From contig JBANAY010000003.1 in NCBI GenBank assembly GCA_037952775.1, forward strand, positions 27,900,001 through 27,964,000: DNA of 64,000 nucleotides, written 5' to 3'. The notes beneath the pieces are model-generated. The model saw nothing but the letters and a program-made list of their open reading frames with translations, was not told where the DNA came from and did no database searches. Position 1 is the first letter of the stretch; each line of letters starts with the position of its first letter. Source of the DNA: Clonostachys chloroleuca. Its lineage: Eukaryota; Ascomycota; Sordariomycetes; Hypocreales; Bionectriaceae. The translations under genes and the position numbers were made by a program. Shown here one piece after another: positions 23,429 through 35,243 of the stretch.

Positions 23429-26286
23429 TTAGAATAGCCGTATCTCGTAGGTGCCTGCTTGCTCCAGCCATTTATTCTCCCACGACTTTGTCACCATCAA
23501 CCCGATCCGCCTGTAATCTTCCTGGGCGGAGGAGATCTTTTCTAGCCGTAGAAGCTGCGTTTCGATGTCATAATCTCCGGCCCTGTTTCTGTCTCTAGCA
23601 CCAGGAATGAACCGATTCGTTTGGACGAGCATCAGCCATACATCGGAAGCTCTTGTACCCCCTTCATAGTCATCATGTATCATCATATTAATGAACTCTT
23701 TCCCACCTCGGTTTCGAGGAGGCCTGTTGGGAAACTCTTGGACGATTGTTTTCTCGCAATCCATAGCGCTCTCTCTTATCAGCTTGCAGCGTAGAGTTAC
23801 GTGTCCGTGAACACCGTGGGGTCCTTTGTCGTGGATATCCCAAGCTGTGGCCTCAACAAAATATCTCACGTCATGATACCAGACCCAGTCTTTGTTCGTT
23901 TTGCCTGACGGAATTTGCGTGTATTTTGATGGCCTGAATACAGAAGCCCAACTCCATGAAGGGCATGGAAAGAGGCTTACAGCAGACTTCGCTTTCGGAT
24001 CGGGAATCTTCCAGAGGAGACTGGGTGCCAGAAATTGGCCTTTCCAAATGCCAGCAACGGGGGTGTCATTCAAGACTCTCCCGATCGCCTCTTGAACACC
24101 CTGAATCGCAGCAAGCCTATCCTCGGGTTTTGATAGTTCTCGCTTCAGATAGTTTTCCACAATCTCCAGCCAATTGTTGAGGACATCCTCTCGTGTCAGC
24201 GTGTTCAGGTTACCATAGCCATCGATCCCCGTCACAATGACACGTCTCATGGCATATTTCCATTTTCGTCGGCCTCGAATGTCTTCCTGTTCAGGTATGC
24301 GCTCGGTACACCTGCCCTCCAAACAGGTCCAACTCAGTTCGCGGTCAGAACAATGAAGCATCCGGCGGGACAGTAATTCCTCCTGCAACGTCCAGCCTCG
24401 AGTTCTAAGAACCGACTTTTTGCCGTTCTTTTCCATCCGATGTCGGGGTAGTACCATGAGTTTGTTGACACAAGAGGTGCGCTTGTTCTCTACTTGGAGA
24501 TGTATTTGGGAAGTCCTCTGTTCGGTGGGTGGCGGTAATCTGATGTCTAATGGAACTATTGCGCTCGTTTTCCAATCTCGTTTCCGGAAGCAGCCATCAT
24601 TGCAGCTCGAGGAATTCTTTGGGGCAATAGTGAGCCATGCATTGGCGTAAATCTCGCCCATATAGGATAACTCGTGTTGCAGGTCTTGTTCAGAATCCTG
24701 CAAGATACAAAGTGAATCGACCCAGAGATACTTCAAACCCAGAGCTTTCGTAGCTTCTAGCGCATCTGCGATGGTTCGTGGTATTGCTTCACTGGGAATC
24801 CCCTCCATATAGGTTTCAACATTTGCTGAAAGGAGGCGGATATTCTGATCTGTTCCCCAGCAGTACGATAACGCCACGTACGGTAATTTCTCCCCCACAG
24901 AGATGTGGATTTTGGGAGGGTGCAAGTCACTGGAAACTTCTATTACCCGTGATGGGAGCTTGCCAAGTTTGAGTCGTCGGCATGTTTCATGCTCCGCTTC
25001 ACATCTTTGCATCCACGCCTTTGCAACGGCTAGGCTTCTCTCTGACCCAGTCGTCATGGTGTCTGTGGGGGCAGTCTGGGAGACAGCTTCATTGATTTGT
25101 TCTATGATAGTCAGAATGGTTATGTTGGTAGGCATAAGTATTGGAACAACAAACTTTGAACATGGTTGAGATCCATGAATGAAATCTTCTCGCCACACAC
25201 CACAATCAATCGGTGGCTTCCAAATCTCGGTACCACTTCTTTATTCTCGAGAAGTAGTCGCACTTTGGGTTTGACTCCAAGCTCCGCGATCCAGTGTTTG
25301 TCAATTTGATGCAACAAACACCAATGGTTGTCTAAAGCCTCGAGGAGTAATCGACAAAGGTCACAGCCATTTTCAGATGATGCTTTCAAGCTGGAAAGAT
25401 CACGACTATGATCGAATGCAGTGAAGAGAATTTCTCCATTTCGGGTGTTAAACTCGATGCACGCTTTGCATAGGTTTCTCGCCCAATTAATGAGACCGTT
25501 GATACCTGCTCCCAGCCTCAGAAAGCCTTCCATGTGATCTATAAGGGCCTTTGAGAGGTCAGAAATGGCCATATTGGGGTTTAGTAGATCTAATGAGCGC
25601 GATAGGCCTGATAGATAATGGGCATGATGTTCCCGGTCCGATCCTCTGACTCCATGCTCTAGGAGGTGGGACGCGAGGAGAGATGTATTGCCATCAGCCT
25701 TCGCATCCAGGCTGAGAGAACATTGACCGTTGTTATCTAGGCTACACATAGTTTCCAAGTTTATCTTGCTCAGCAACACCTCGAGTACTGCGGTGTGGTG
25801 ATCCAGAATGCTAATGTCCGCAGGTGTCCAACCTGATTCACACCTTGCTTGGGGGTTGCAACCATGACTCAACAGACTTTGGACAATATCCACCTGGCCT
25901 CCACTCACTGCAAGATGGAGGGCAGTGCCACCTTGGAGAAACTCGGACTTCAACGGTGTCTCTGGATTCGTCCCCCGCTCTAGGAGAAGCTCGATAGTAG
26001 GCTTATGAGCACGGGAGATGGCTTCGTGAAGCGCCGTCCGGCCTCTTCCATTATACCGAGTTGCATCAGCACCAAATTTCAATAAAAGGGCCGTCAAATG
26101 GACGTTCTCGTCCATGATTGCGCTGAACAATGGCGACGAGCGGATTGGACCACGGCCATCACCCCATTCTTCATTTGGATCGTGACCGCCTTCAAGAAGT
26201 GCCTGGTAACGCTCGTATAGGTTTTCATATAGTCGAGGATACTTTGATGCGAACAAAAACAACGACTCCAGTTCATTCGAGGCCAT
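23429..26286 (-). CDS. ankyrin-repeat HET-domain protein
   Basis: Large protein of 934 aa from two exons, 25155-26286 and 23429-25101. The 53-nt intron (GTTTGT donor, CTGAC branch) is inferred because the upstream exon has only about 8 codons left before a stop and the frames join cleanly. Residues of about 30-190 form ankyrin repeats (RGRTALHEAISRAHKPTIEL, GGTALHLAVSGGQVDIVQSL, SGWTPADISILDHHTAVLEV). The second half carries the HET domain: LPYVALSYCWGTD, IPRTIADALEATKALGLKYL, WVDSLCILQDSEQD, then RGWTLQEELLSRRML. HET domains trigger heterokaryon incompatibility and regulated cell death in filamentous fungi. A fusion of ankyrin repeats as a likely sensing part to HET is a known architecture; what it senses is unknown. 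Confidence 0.88.
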
Positions 26287-26677
26287 TGTAAAAATGCTGA
26301 TGAAGTAGGAAGTTATTGATGTCAGATTTTCTCCATCTCAGGAAGAATGACATGCGGGGCAACTGTTTCATTTAAGCCAGTGACCCGATTTTCCTGGAGC
26401 CTAGAATAGGTTAGTGTGATCTTACGACGCGGAAATAATATCGATATCAGGGCGTTGGTAACTATCTTCAGAGAAAGCACCAAGTGGAGGTAATTAGCAT
26501 AATGAATTGTAAAGTGGCTTTGAACTAGATTGATATTTCTGTTCTCTATTCTAGATGTCTATATATTCTAGCTAGCCGGGTTTCAACAACACATTGAGAT
26601 TGTGTACAATCAGCGCGGCGGGTTGCGTGAGCTATCTGAAATTGATTCGCATTCTTACAATCCTTGACTACGGAGCA
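26287..26677. other. intergenic
   Basis: Promoter of the HET gene and 3' flank of the F-box-like pseudogene. No gene seen. Confidence 0.5.
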
Positions 26678-28390
26678 TTAATACGGGGGAGGATAGTCCC
26701 TGGGTTGGCTATACGGGCTGCTGTCACGCTTCCCAAATTTGGCCGAATCATATTCTTGACCCATGATCATCCTTTCGAGCATTCTTTCGTCCGCCTTTCG
26801 TCGCTCCCTTGACAAATTACAAAGCAGCCAGGACACATATATCAGTAAAGCACGAAGTTCAGGACCCAGACGTTTCATGGGGCCAAGTATCCGCTTGTAC
26901 GCATCCAGCATAGCCTTCTCGGCTTTCGCATCCCCATGGATGCGCGCACGACGGAAATCGGCAATTATCTGATGCTGCTCTGGGCCCCCATCACCATAGT
27001 TATCACCATAGTATGGGTCTACATCCCGAGCACTGAAGTGAATCTCGAGCTTCAGACGTGTCAAGTCCGCCAACTGTTCCAAAAGCCCAATGGACCATAC
27101 CCATTCGTCCCAGCCAGGCTGGTCCGGCGCGAGGTAGTCAAGTGTACATGGAGGAAGGATTACGCGGAGATTTCTTAGTCTCGGGATGTACTTGTGGGGG
27201 AGAAAGTGAAGAAATGACGGTAGGGCCAGCGGGTAGATATTATCCTGACCAGTGGCAACTTGATCCAGAGAGGAACCTTTGTAATGAAAACAAAACATAT
27301 TTTCTGTGAAGAATACTGCCTGTGCGGCGACCGAGAAGGCTTTGCTTACTCGGAAAAGCGTGCCAGGAGGGGTGCACTGGCAGCGATTGTTGAAGACAGC
27401 GGATTTCTCCAGAAAGCAAAAAGCAGTTCTGCGAACCAAGGGATCAAGCTCTCTTAACGCATCGTCCACGATGCCCGCATCCTCGGACTCCGTGATATAA
27501 TACCAGTCTGCATGTTCCTTGCCATCGCAGGTTTGCCAGTCATTCAGGGGCCAATGAGGCCAAGATGCACGCCATTATACGCGGTTACCTCTGTAGTGAG
27601 CCATTTTAGTTTGTTGTATAATTTTGATCTGTAGCTCAAGTGGCAAGGCCAAGAAAGGGAACTGCTTGTCTGGTATTGTATCTGTTAACTTTTGCACAAT
27701 CTGGCGTACAAAAGACTTGGGCTCAAACTTTTGAAAGCCCTTGAGATGATGTCCCAGATTGATGCCCAAAATTTTTCAATATCGGCAAGCCGTCGAGAGG
27801 ATCGTCGAGAGGATCGAGGATGCGCATCGCAGTTTGTGGATCAGCAGTATTGGCCGCCAGGTAGAGACTAAGTTGATGGGGTCGAGAATTCGCTCTCAAC
27901 CGGGCACAGATTCTTTCCCATTGACTTAAGGTTTGTTTGTCAGTCCAACTGATACAACAAAGAGGTCTGCTATGTGGGGCATTGCCGACAAGGATCTGTG
28001 TAGAATCCCAGAATCCCCAGCGTTCTGGCCGGTAATGGAAGTGCCCCGTAACTGGCCTCTGGCAGTAAGGTGTAAGACGCTTGCAAGGAAATATGCTTAT
28101 GTAGAGGACCCTGAGCTCTCTGAGAGCTGTGTCGCTAAGTATCTCCAATGGTCGCAGGCCCTGGTTACCCGCTAAGCTCACTGCGAAGACATTCTCCGAG
28201 TATGATTTGGCCTGGACCTCATCATGGTTGAGGTGAAAACCTGCCCACAGAAGTGCGGCAGGAAAGGGTGTTTGGTTGCAGTCACAACACCATACAAAGG
28301 TGGCCCACGCCCCTGAGGCTCCGTCCAATCGTCAAAATTGAGTGGCTGCCCGTAATCGTCCTCTTGACAAAAATATAAGGCTCTGGCCAT
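26678..28390 (-). pseudogene. F-box-like/leucine-rich fungal protein gene, broken
   Basis: A coherent protein of about 560 codons is spread over three frames. It starts MARALYFCQEDDYGQP at 28390. It then needs one missing base near 28312-28318 to reach SGAWATFVWCCDCNQTPFP, and one extra base in the A5T4 run near 27766-27776 to reach LGINLGHHLKGFQKFEPKS and the F-box-like FPFLALPLELQIKIIQQ. A TAA at about 27575-27577 follows HYRGNRV in the same frame that continues into WRASWPHWPLNDWQTC and MDDALRELDP. That last stop could lie in an 81-nt intron (GTAACC to CATGCAG) that keeps the frame, but the two shifts cannot be introns. It resembles the fungal F-box-like family in which an N-terminal domain precedes LPxEL. 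Assembly error is possible, since one shift is in a homopolymer. Confidence 0.7.
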
Positions 28391-29189
28391 CCAAATATTC
28401 AAGAAATGTTTGGATCAGTGTAAGACAAGTGTACAAATGAAGCTGCGTGTGTGGTAGCCAAGTAGGAAACAGGTAAGGATAAACAGGGATCTATCAAGGC
28501 GCTCGTCTTGACGGCAAGTGAGTCATCAGCATGAAAGGTTTAGGCAATTCCCCCCTCCATGACTGCAGCTTAGGACTGGACCTTGGTTTTTGTTTTTAGC
28601 CTTTCGTAATGATTGTTTTACTCTGTGAGTCAAGCCACTCAAACTCTATCACACGTATCACCTGGAGTAGCATTATAGTACGCAAGATAGTCTCACGATG
28701 TCATCTGTCTTCCCATTGAAAGCCAACTCCCGAGCGGGATGCAAACAATGTGCAGAAGACATTGGTAAACAATAACCCTTCATTTTCGCTTCTTATTCCC
28801 TGAGGGGTGCAAGTACTTCCCGTCTGGTGCTCAGAGGCCACCATGAGATCAAGACTTAGCTTCCCGTACATTTCTCTGTCGCATTTATCGGCCCAAATTT
28901 TTACATTTCTGGACTGTGCTCTAGTTACACAGCAGCCGACTTCATCCAGTCTTCACCAACAGTGAGCGATAAAACCTAGAAGCCCCTGCCCTTTAGATTC
29001 AGCTTGCTCCCTCATTGGCTTGTCCATCAACACTTGTTCTTCCCCAGCCTAAGAGTGAAGCAATCGCCAAGACTCAACTGCGCAAGGTTCCACTATTTGA
29101 AACTTTATTGCCCACCAAATTGTCCTCTGTTGGGCCTCTTCTTTTTCTTCGGATTAATTGCCCTTGCCACCGCTATCCAAGTTGGCAAC
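28391..29189. other. intergenic, no gene seen
   Basis: Short open frames only; no domain or RNA recognised. Confidence 0.5.
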
Positions 29190-29914
29190 ATGGATACGCC
29201 CCAGTCCGAGGATTCTGTCATACCGCTCAAAACCACTGAGCCCCGGGGCCTTGCTCAAAGCAAGCGAGATGATGGCGACGACGATACTGTGCAGATCGTG
29301 CTTTTCCAATAGAAAGAGGACGACGACCCCAATCTCGACTGTACTGAAGGTGAACCACGGCTTTCCACTTCATGTGACGACATTCCGTTCGGCGATTGCT
29401 GCCATGGCGACGAAGACGACTTATTTGACAGTGTCTGGCATGACCAGACCAAGGGTTGGAAGACGTTTGCAGCTTACGACGGCAACAAACGCGATTATTG
29501 CCGACAGCTTATCACCAGCACCAAAGACGGAGAATGCTTGGCCGGTAGCTCGTCAGGGATGAGTATTACCGGCGGGGCGGTGGAAAGGGAAGATGACGTG
29601 GACGGCTCAGAGGATGGTCGTGGCCTGGAGAAAAGAGGGCAAGAAGTTGATAACGACAAGAAGCCAAAACGCAAAATGCACCGCGCATCTCTGTACACCT
29701 TTCAACACAAAGATAGAACGTTCTATCATGTTCGCATCGAGTCTGAGCTTGGAGAAGAGTATCGCAAGCTTGCTACCATAGCTGAGAAGAAAGCATTCAT
29801 TCTCGCCAATGGGTTTCCGAAAGGAAACTTTTATTAGGCTAAAGCCCGTGGAAAGGCCCGGCGGGAACAGAAACGCCTTGAAGAGTCAAAAGCCGAAACT
29901 TCCAAGGGAGGTTG
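29190..29914 (+). pseudogene. hypothetical protein gene interrupted by two in-frame TAG codons
   Basis: One plus-strand frame runs about 240 codons from an ATG at 29190 (MDTPQSEDSVIPLKTTEP) to a TGA near 29914, broken only by TAG at 29310-29312 and TAG at 29835-29837. Between and after the stops the composition stays coding-like: acidic KEDDDPNLDCTEGEPRL, then MHRASLYTFQHKDRTFYHVR, and beyond the second stop AKARGKARREQKRLEESKAE. No intron of plausible length removes the first stop. Both stops could derive from CAG by a C-to-T change. No known family was recognised. If the second stop is the natural one, the gene would have only one lesion. Confidence 0.5.
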
Positions 29915-30821
29915 ATCATTAATTGTGCTGGATCTCGGGTCTGGCATCTTCCATTGCTGGTTTTTTTCTTCTTCCTTTTCCTCGAACTCTCACCCTAAAG
30001 GGTGGTTGAGCATCGTGAACTATTTCTAGTTTTGATTTAGAGGGATGATGGATCTCTGGGCTTGTATCCTAAACAAACCATATTGAGATGAATCGGATTT
30101 TGCATGTTGGTAAGAGGCCTGTTACCTGGCTAAAATTCGGTCAATTCGCGGCGTTGGTATGACTGACGCAGAGCCATGATATCGATCATCAATCTCTCTT
30201 CCTTCGTATTTCCAAGCTTGGTCACGCCGGAGCACGCCATATACTTCATACCAAAACGCTCCGTGTGATACTTTCGCATTTCGTTGAGCTGTAGTGAATG
30301 ATGTTCCCGGTGATTTGTAACAAATCGGATTAATTGTTGCCCTCGACATTTTCTCGCTCATTTACCAACACAAGAATAAATCCCAGTGGTGATCTTAGGT
30401 CTTGATTGTTCGCGTTGTGATGTTAGGTAAAGGTGAAGCCATCTGGTTGAGTTACCCTTATCACTAGCCAGATGTTAGGCGTAGAAAAGAGGCCGAGCGT
30501 AGCCAGATGTAACCTTTACGTGGATGAGGCTTTGACTAGTTGCATGTATACTTTGGGACTAAGTTTAAAAAGGGCGCCAAATTCGGTTAATCGTGGCCCT
30601 GGTCCGCTCTCGAAAGTCGAAGATGAATGTAGGTTCAAGCCATCACTCCGCCCTGTTGCCACGTGTACCCAGCACGTAGTCGTGGGTTTTGATCTTGCCT
30701 TTCTGTTGGGCGTTCCGACCTTCCAATCCTCTTAACCCCTACTCTCTCACTTCATTTTACCCACCCCGAAGACAAATTTTGAGGTATTCAGCTTGCCTGT
30801 TGCGCGAGAACACCAAGCACA
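29915..30821. other. intergenic, no gene seen
   Basis: Promoter side of the large GTPase gene; pyrimidine-rich just before its start. No gene seen. Confidence 0.5.
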
Positions 30822-33800
30822 ATGCAAAAGAGTACAAGTCCAAAGGCCATCCGACGCTCCCAACCAGATCCAAGAAACTCGGGTCTATTTTGTTTTGGGA
30901 AAGAATGGAGCGAGGCTCTAGATACTGCCCAGCCATTACCAATTCCAGAAATTCGTTCTCAATTCGATGAAGTATCAGAACAGAGCAGTAGTACGTTTAT
31001 GTTCAATACGGGGATGGGCAATTCTCAACCTACCTTCAACTTTGCGAGCTCTTCAGGGCCTTCTTGGACGTATGCTCAACCTAAATCGGAGAGCCCTTCA
31101 AAAAAACCTATGTATCAGTCACCAAAGGGAAAAGACAAAGTCTCTGGGGCAAACCCATGTTATGAGACAAACAAGTTCTTCCCCCAACCCGAAGATCATG
31201 CCAGTGTCCCTGAGCCAGATGCTGAAAGGAATGCTACTTCTTATGATGTCCGCAGCGAGTCAGCCCCTTCACACCCTTTCTTTAGCGAGTTGTTTCAATC
31301 TCAAATACAGGCAGGAAGGGCCATCTCCCAACAAATAACAGAGCTATTTGAAGATTCTAGTTTCTGGTCTGAGCACTCGTCAGTTACAAAGCTCGTTGGC
31401 GACGCAAGGCGACTTTCCGCTTTCCATGTCACTGATACAAGAACCATAGCCGTAATGGGAGATTCAGGAGAAGGTAAGCAAACTTTCTGGTCATTCACAA
31501 GACAATTGATCTATATACTCACAGATCTTGCAGGGAAGAGTAGCCTCATTAACTCACTTCTGCACTGCCCTGATATAGCCAAGACCGTAAGTTCTTTAAT
31601 TTGGCCTGTTCTTACCGAAGTCCAAAGATTGACTGTCTTAATTTTTAGGGTGACATTGGGTCAGCATGTACTTCAGTCGTGACCGAGTATAGGCTTAAGA
31701 AACCCGAGCACATGGCTCCCATTACGCTCGAAGTCGAGTATATGTCCAAATCTGAGATGGAAGACGTTTTGTCGGAACTCTTGTGGAGTTATCGCCAGCT
31801 TTACTTGCCAAATGTGCAATCTCACAAGACGTCTACAAAAGATTATGAACGATACACCAGGGAGTCCGCCCAAGCTTGGTCCGCCTTGGAAGCCGCCTTC
31901 AAACACAAGAGCGAATTCAACGAAAGCTTCCTTCGTGATATGTCGGATGGGGCCATAGATAAGATCGAATCACAGCTTATCACATGGTCTCGGGAGATCG
32001 ACTGGCCAGCTGGAGGTGCGAACGGCATTTGGAGATCTACCGCAGTTACGCCTAGAGAATGCAGCGAGAAAACCGCCATTTTTATGAGCAATAGATATTG
32101 GCCGTTCACCAAAATTATCCGGTTAGTCGACTCGGATCTCATTTTATGGATGTCAAAAAACCTATTAACAACTTCTGATAGGGTCTATCTCGAGTCACGA
32201 GTTCTTGAGACAGGATTGATAATTGCAGACTTGCCAGGTGCGTTTGACTGCTGGTTTGAGAGATTCGCCATAGTCTGACTCTATGAGATAGGGTTACAAG
32301 ATACGAACTTGGCCAGGATTCGGGCAACGCAGGACTACGTAATGAAGTGTAGCAATATCTTCGTCGTGGCGAAAATCTCCCGCGCTATCACCGACCAGTC
32401 TCTCAAGTCATCGCTATACTCGGTTCTTCCTCACCGAGCACGGGAGGGATCGGCAGCGAAGAGCTTGAGTATTGCCATTGTGTGTACCAGGACCGAAGTA
32501 TGTAACTCCTCTAGCTTAACTTAAAGGTCAAATATTCTAACCTATGTAGGATATTAACGAGGAATCTGCCAGGCATGAGTTTGTTGGGACCAAGAAAAGA
32601 ATTGAATGCTCTGTTCTTGAAAGGCTTGACAGGGATATCGAAACTGCCAAGGCCAGTGGAAACAAAGAGCTGAAAAAAACATTGAAGAGACGGTACGTGA
32701 CTTCTGAGATTTTATAGTACGGAAAAATACATTAACATATACAGCCGAGAGCTTTTGTTCATAGAGGCACGCAACAGGCACGTCAAGGACGGGCTCCAAG
32801 CCGCATATTCCTCCAAGGTCCCTAGAAATAGATTGGATGTCTTCTGTGTCTCGAATAAAATGTACGAGAAGTACTCAAGAAAAGGGAACGGCGAGTTCAT
32901 CGAGGCAAGCGGCATCCCGGACTTGCGCAAGTTCTGTTTCCAGATCACAGCCGACGCGCAGCTTCTGGAGGCAAAACGCTTCCTCAAATCCTCTCTTTTT
33001 AACCTGCTTACTTCTTTTGAAGTTTGTCTGAACAGTCTGGCCTCTTCATCAAATGACGATGTGGCTCTAATGACGTCGAAAAAGTTAGCCGATGATGCTA
33101 TCTCTGCAACGGTATCTGGCTATTCTAACCCCAGCCCAACCTTGGCCTTTGCTGCTAACAGAACATGCAGGAGAGGCTTTCAAGCGCTGCAGTCAAGAAT
33201 CTCCAAACAGATTTTATGGCCTGTTTCGAGGATCAAATAATGAAACTCTCAGGTCAGTCCGAGTGTCCTATTTGATCAAGCAACTCTTCTGACACCATGA
33301 AAAAGACAATAGACACCCAGAATGGATGTTCGCTGCAGAGACTGAAGTGTTGAAATGGGAAACTGTGAGTAAAATTTGGGCTGCGAGATTACTAGGTTTG
33401 CCGACTGACCAAGATCTAGCGGCATTGGTGTATGATTATGTGACACCTCTACCCATGCAGTGTTAAAACTAACGTACGGGTATAGCCCAATTCAATGCAT
33501 GGTGTTTACATGATGGCAACCATGAGACCGATGGACGTGAGCGTGAGGACTGGAATGCCAAGATTATCTGGAAGATGCGTAGCGAGCTCGAATACCAGTG
33601 GGAGGTGCTTGAACAGGAGAGATCTGAAGTCTTCAGTACCCTTTTAGGGACAGTAAGCACTCTCTTAGTCTCACTCAAGGGCACTATTCAAAGTAAGAAG
33701 CAGTCTCTAACGAATTTGAGGATATGATCTAACATAAAATACCAGGCCTTGCTTCAGTTAGAGTCCAAAACTTGCTAGCGGACGGAATCTATTCGCATAT

Positions 33801-34384
33801 TCGAGGTCTTGAGTATGCGCTCAGTCTCTCTGAGGAAAAATTTGGTCGAGATATAGGGTGAGATGAAAAAAATTCCACTTTTGATATAAGATGTATTAAC
33901 CTCACAAAGACTTATCCGTCGCTCTGCTTCCGAAACAAACTCTACCTCAATCATCCTCAACGAGATGGTCCCGGCTTATCGCGTGGCTAGTTATCAAGGA
34001 AGTAAGCTCATTCAAGGTCTCAAATCCGATGAAATGACCATCTACAGAGGCTAATACCAATCCCACCACAAAACAGCCACGGGAAGAGACGCAGCCCTTC
34101 GACAGAAAGCGGTGATCAATAATCGTGTAACTGACGGTGTATTATTCCCAAACATGGTCAATACGATTTCAACTCGAGTCAGCGCTGCTGTCGACAAGAT
34201 TGTAAAAGATCTAGAAGGCCATATCGAATGCATGATGAAAGCCATCAAAGCGGACATTGATTCTGCCTTTGCACCCACAACGAAATCTTGTATTCTCCAA
34301 TGCCCAATTCAACAAACGCTGACGAGGGTTAAAGATTTTCGAAGGGAAGCGGAAGCGATTCATTCCAAGGTAGACGGAATCTGA
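30822..34384 (+). CDS. dynamin-like large GTPase, nuclear GTPase SLIP-GC type
   Basis: Predicted 937-aa protein assembled from 14 exons: 30822-31473, 31534-31586, 31649-32121, 32182-32237, 32292-32497, 32550-32692, 32745-33111, 33162-33252, 33321-33364, 33420-33429, 33486-33692, 33746-33857, 33910-34001, 34077-34384. All 13 introns are 50-75 nt with GT-AG ends and phases agree throughout. After a disordered Ser/Pro-rich N-terminus (about 1-150) comes the P-loop GDSGEGKS (213-220, split by the first intron), then the G3 DLPG (409-412, split by the fourth) and a TRTED segment where G4 is expected. A long helical region follows with NMQERLSSAAVKNLQTDFMA, SLKGTIQSLASVRVQNLL and DGVLFPNMVNTISTRVSAAV. 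The domain order matches fungal relatives of vertebrate SLIP-GC. The tenth exon is only 10 nt. Confidence 0.85.
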
Positions 34385-34861
34385 CTACTTAACAACCGAT
34401 ACGATTGCGATAACTCACTATGGCCATTCGTCCATGTTGTCAAGGGTTTCCATAAAGATCTTAGATGGAATAATTAGATTACACAGTGTTTGGTTGAGGG
34501 GGTGTTCGGTTGAGGGGGTGTTCGGTTGACAAGGGTGGTGATCCTCCACACCGCATCTAAATGAATGCAGCCGATATCGGTACCTACCCTATAGACATTG
34601 GTTAGTGATGTTAGGCGGCTGTTGATACGGAAGTTGTGGTGGGCCATACTGTTGAGCAGGTAATTGGAACACTAACAAGGTCTGAAATTGGTGTGATGTT
34701 GTCTTTTAGAATTTACCGTAGTGAATTTTCATAGATGGTGTTGAATTTCATGGTATGAACACCTGGAAATCTGTATGTGGCCATGCATGGATAGGGAAGA
34801 TCGAGTCCAGTTCATTGGTACAACTATATAGTGTTAAATAGCTAGCAAAATTAGCATCGAA
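34385..34861. other. intergenic with short tandem repeat
   Basis: Between the GTPase stop and tRNA-Val. It includes about 2.4 copies of a 16-bp unit at 34492-34529. No gene seen. Confidence 0.5.
34492..34529 (+). repeat. 16-bp tandem repeat, about 2.4 copies
   Basis: The unit GGTTGAGGGGGTGTTC is repeated head to tail twice, with a partial third copy. Noncoding, downstream of the GTPase gene. Confidence 0.85.
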
Positions 34862-34950
34862 GGTCGCGTGGCCCAGTGGAAAGGCGTTTGGTTTACAGCT
34901 ACCAGTTGTATACCCCCAAAAGATCGCAGGTTCGAACCCTGCCGCGATCA
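34862..34950 (+). tRNA. tRNA-Val (anticodon UAC) with 17-nt intron
   Basis: The cloverleaf is complete. The acceptor stem GGTCGCG pairs with CGCGATC (one G-U), with discriminator A. The A box TGGCCCAGTGG and B box GGTTCGAACCC are present. The T arm is GCAGG/CCTGC and the anticodon stem TTTGG/CCAAA. The loop reads TT-TAC-A before the intron and C after it, so the anticodon is TAC (34894-34896). The 17-nt intron at 34898-34914, in the canonical 37/38 position, holds a GTA that can pair with the anticodon. Confidence 0.93.
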
Positions 34951-35243
34951 TTCTTTTGGTTCATTTTTTTTTGGACATCCTCATCAAGCCACCGACTGGT
35001 TTTACACAGTGGGTACCTCTTTTTCTTTTCTTTTCTTTTGGATGAGTCGAGGAGTTGATGTACCTTCCTGGTGTGGCTCACAGGGTCACATAAAAGATGC
35101 AAGTTACTTATCCAGCATGACGGGCTTCCCGCGCACAACGAATCCTCTATGTCGCATGTCGCAGTCGTTAGTTTCCCAAAGAATTGGTGGATTTTATAAT
35201 GTATTTTTTTTATTTGTTCTTCCGTCTTCTATGCTAGCTATGT

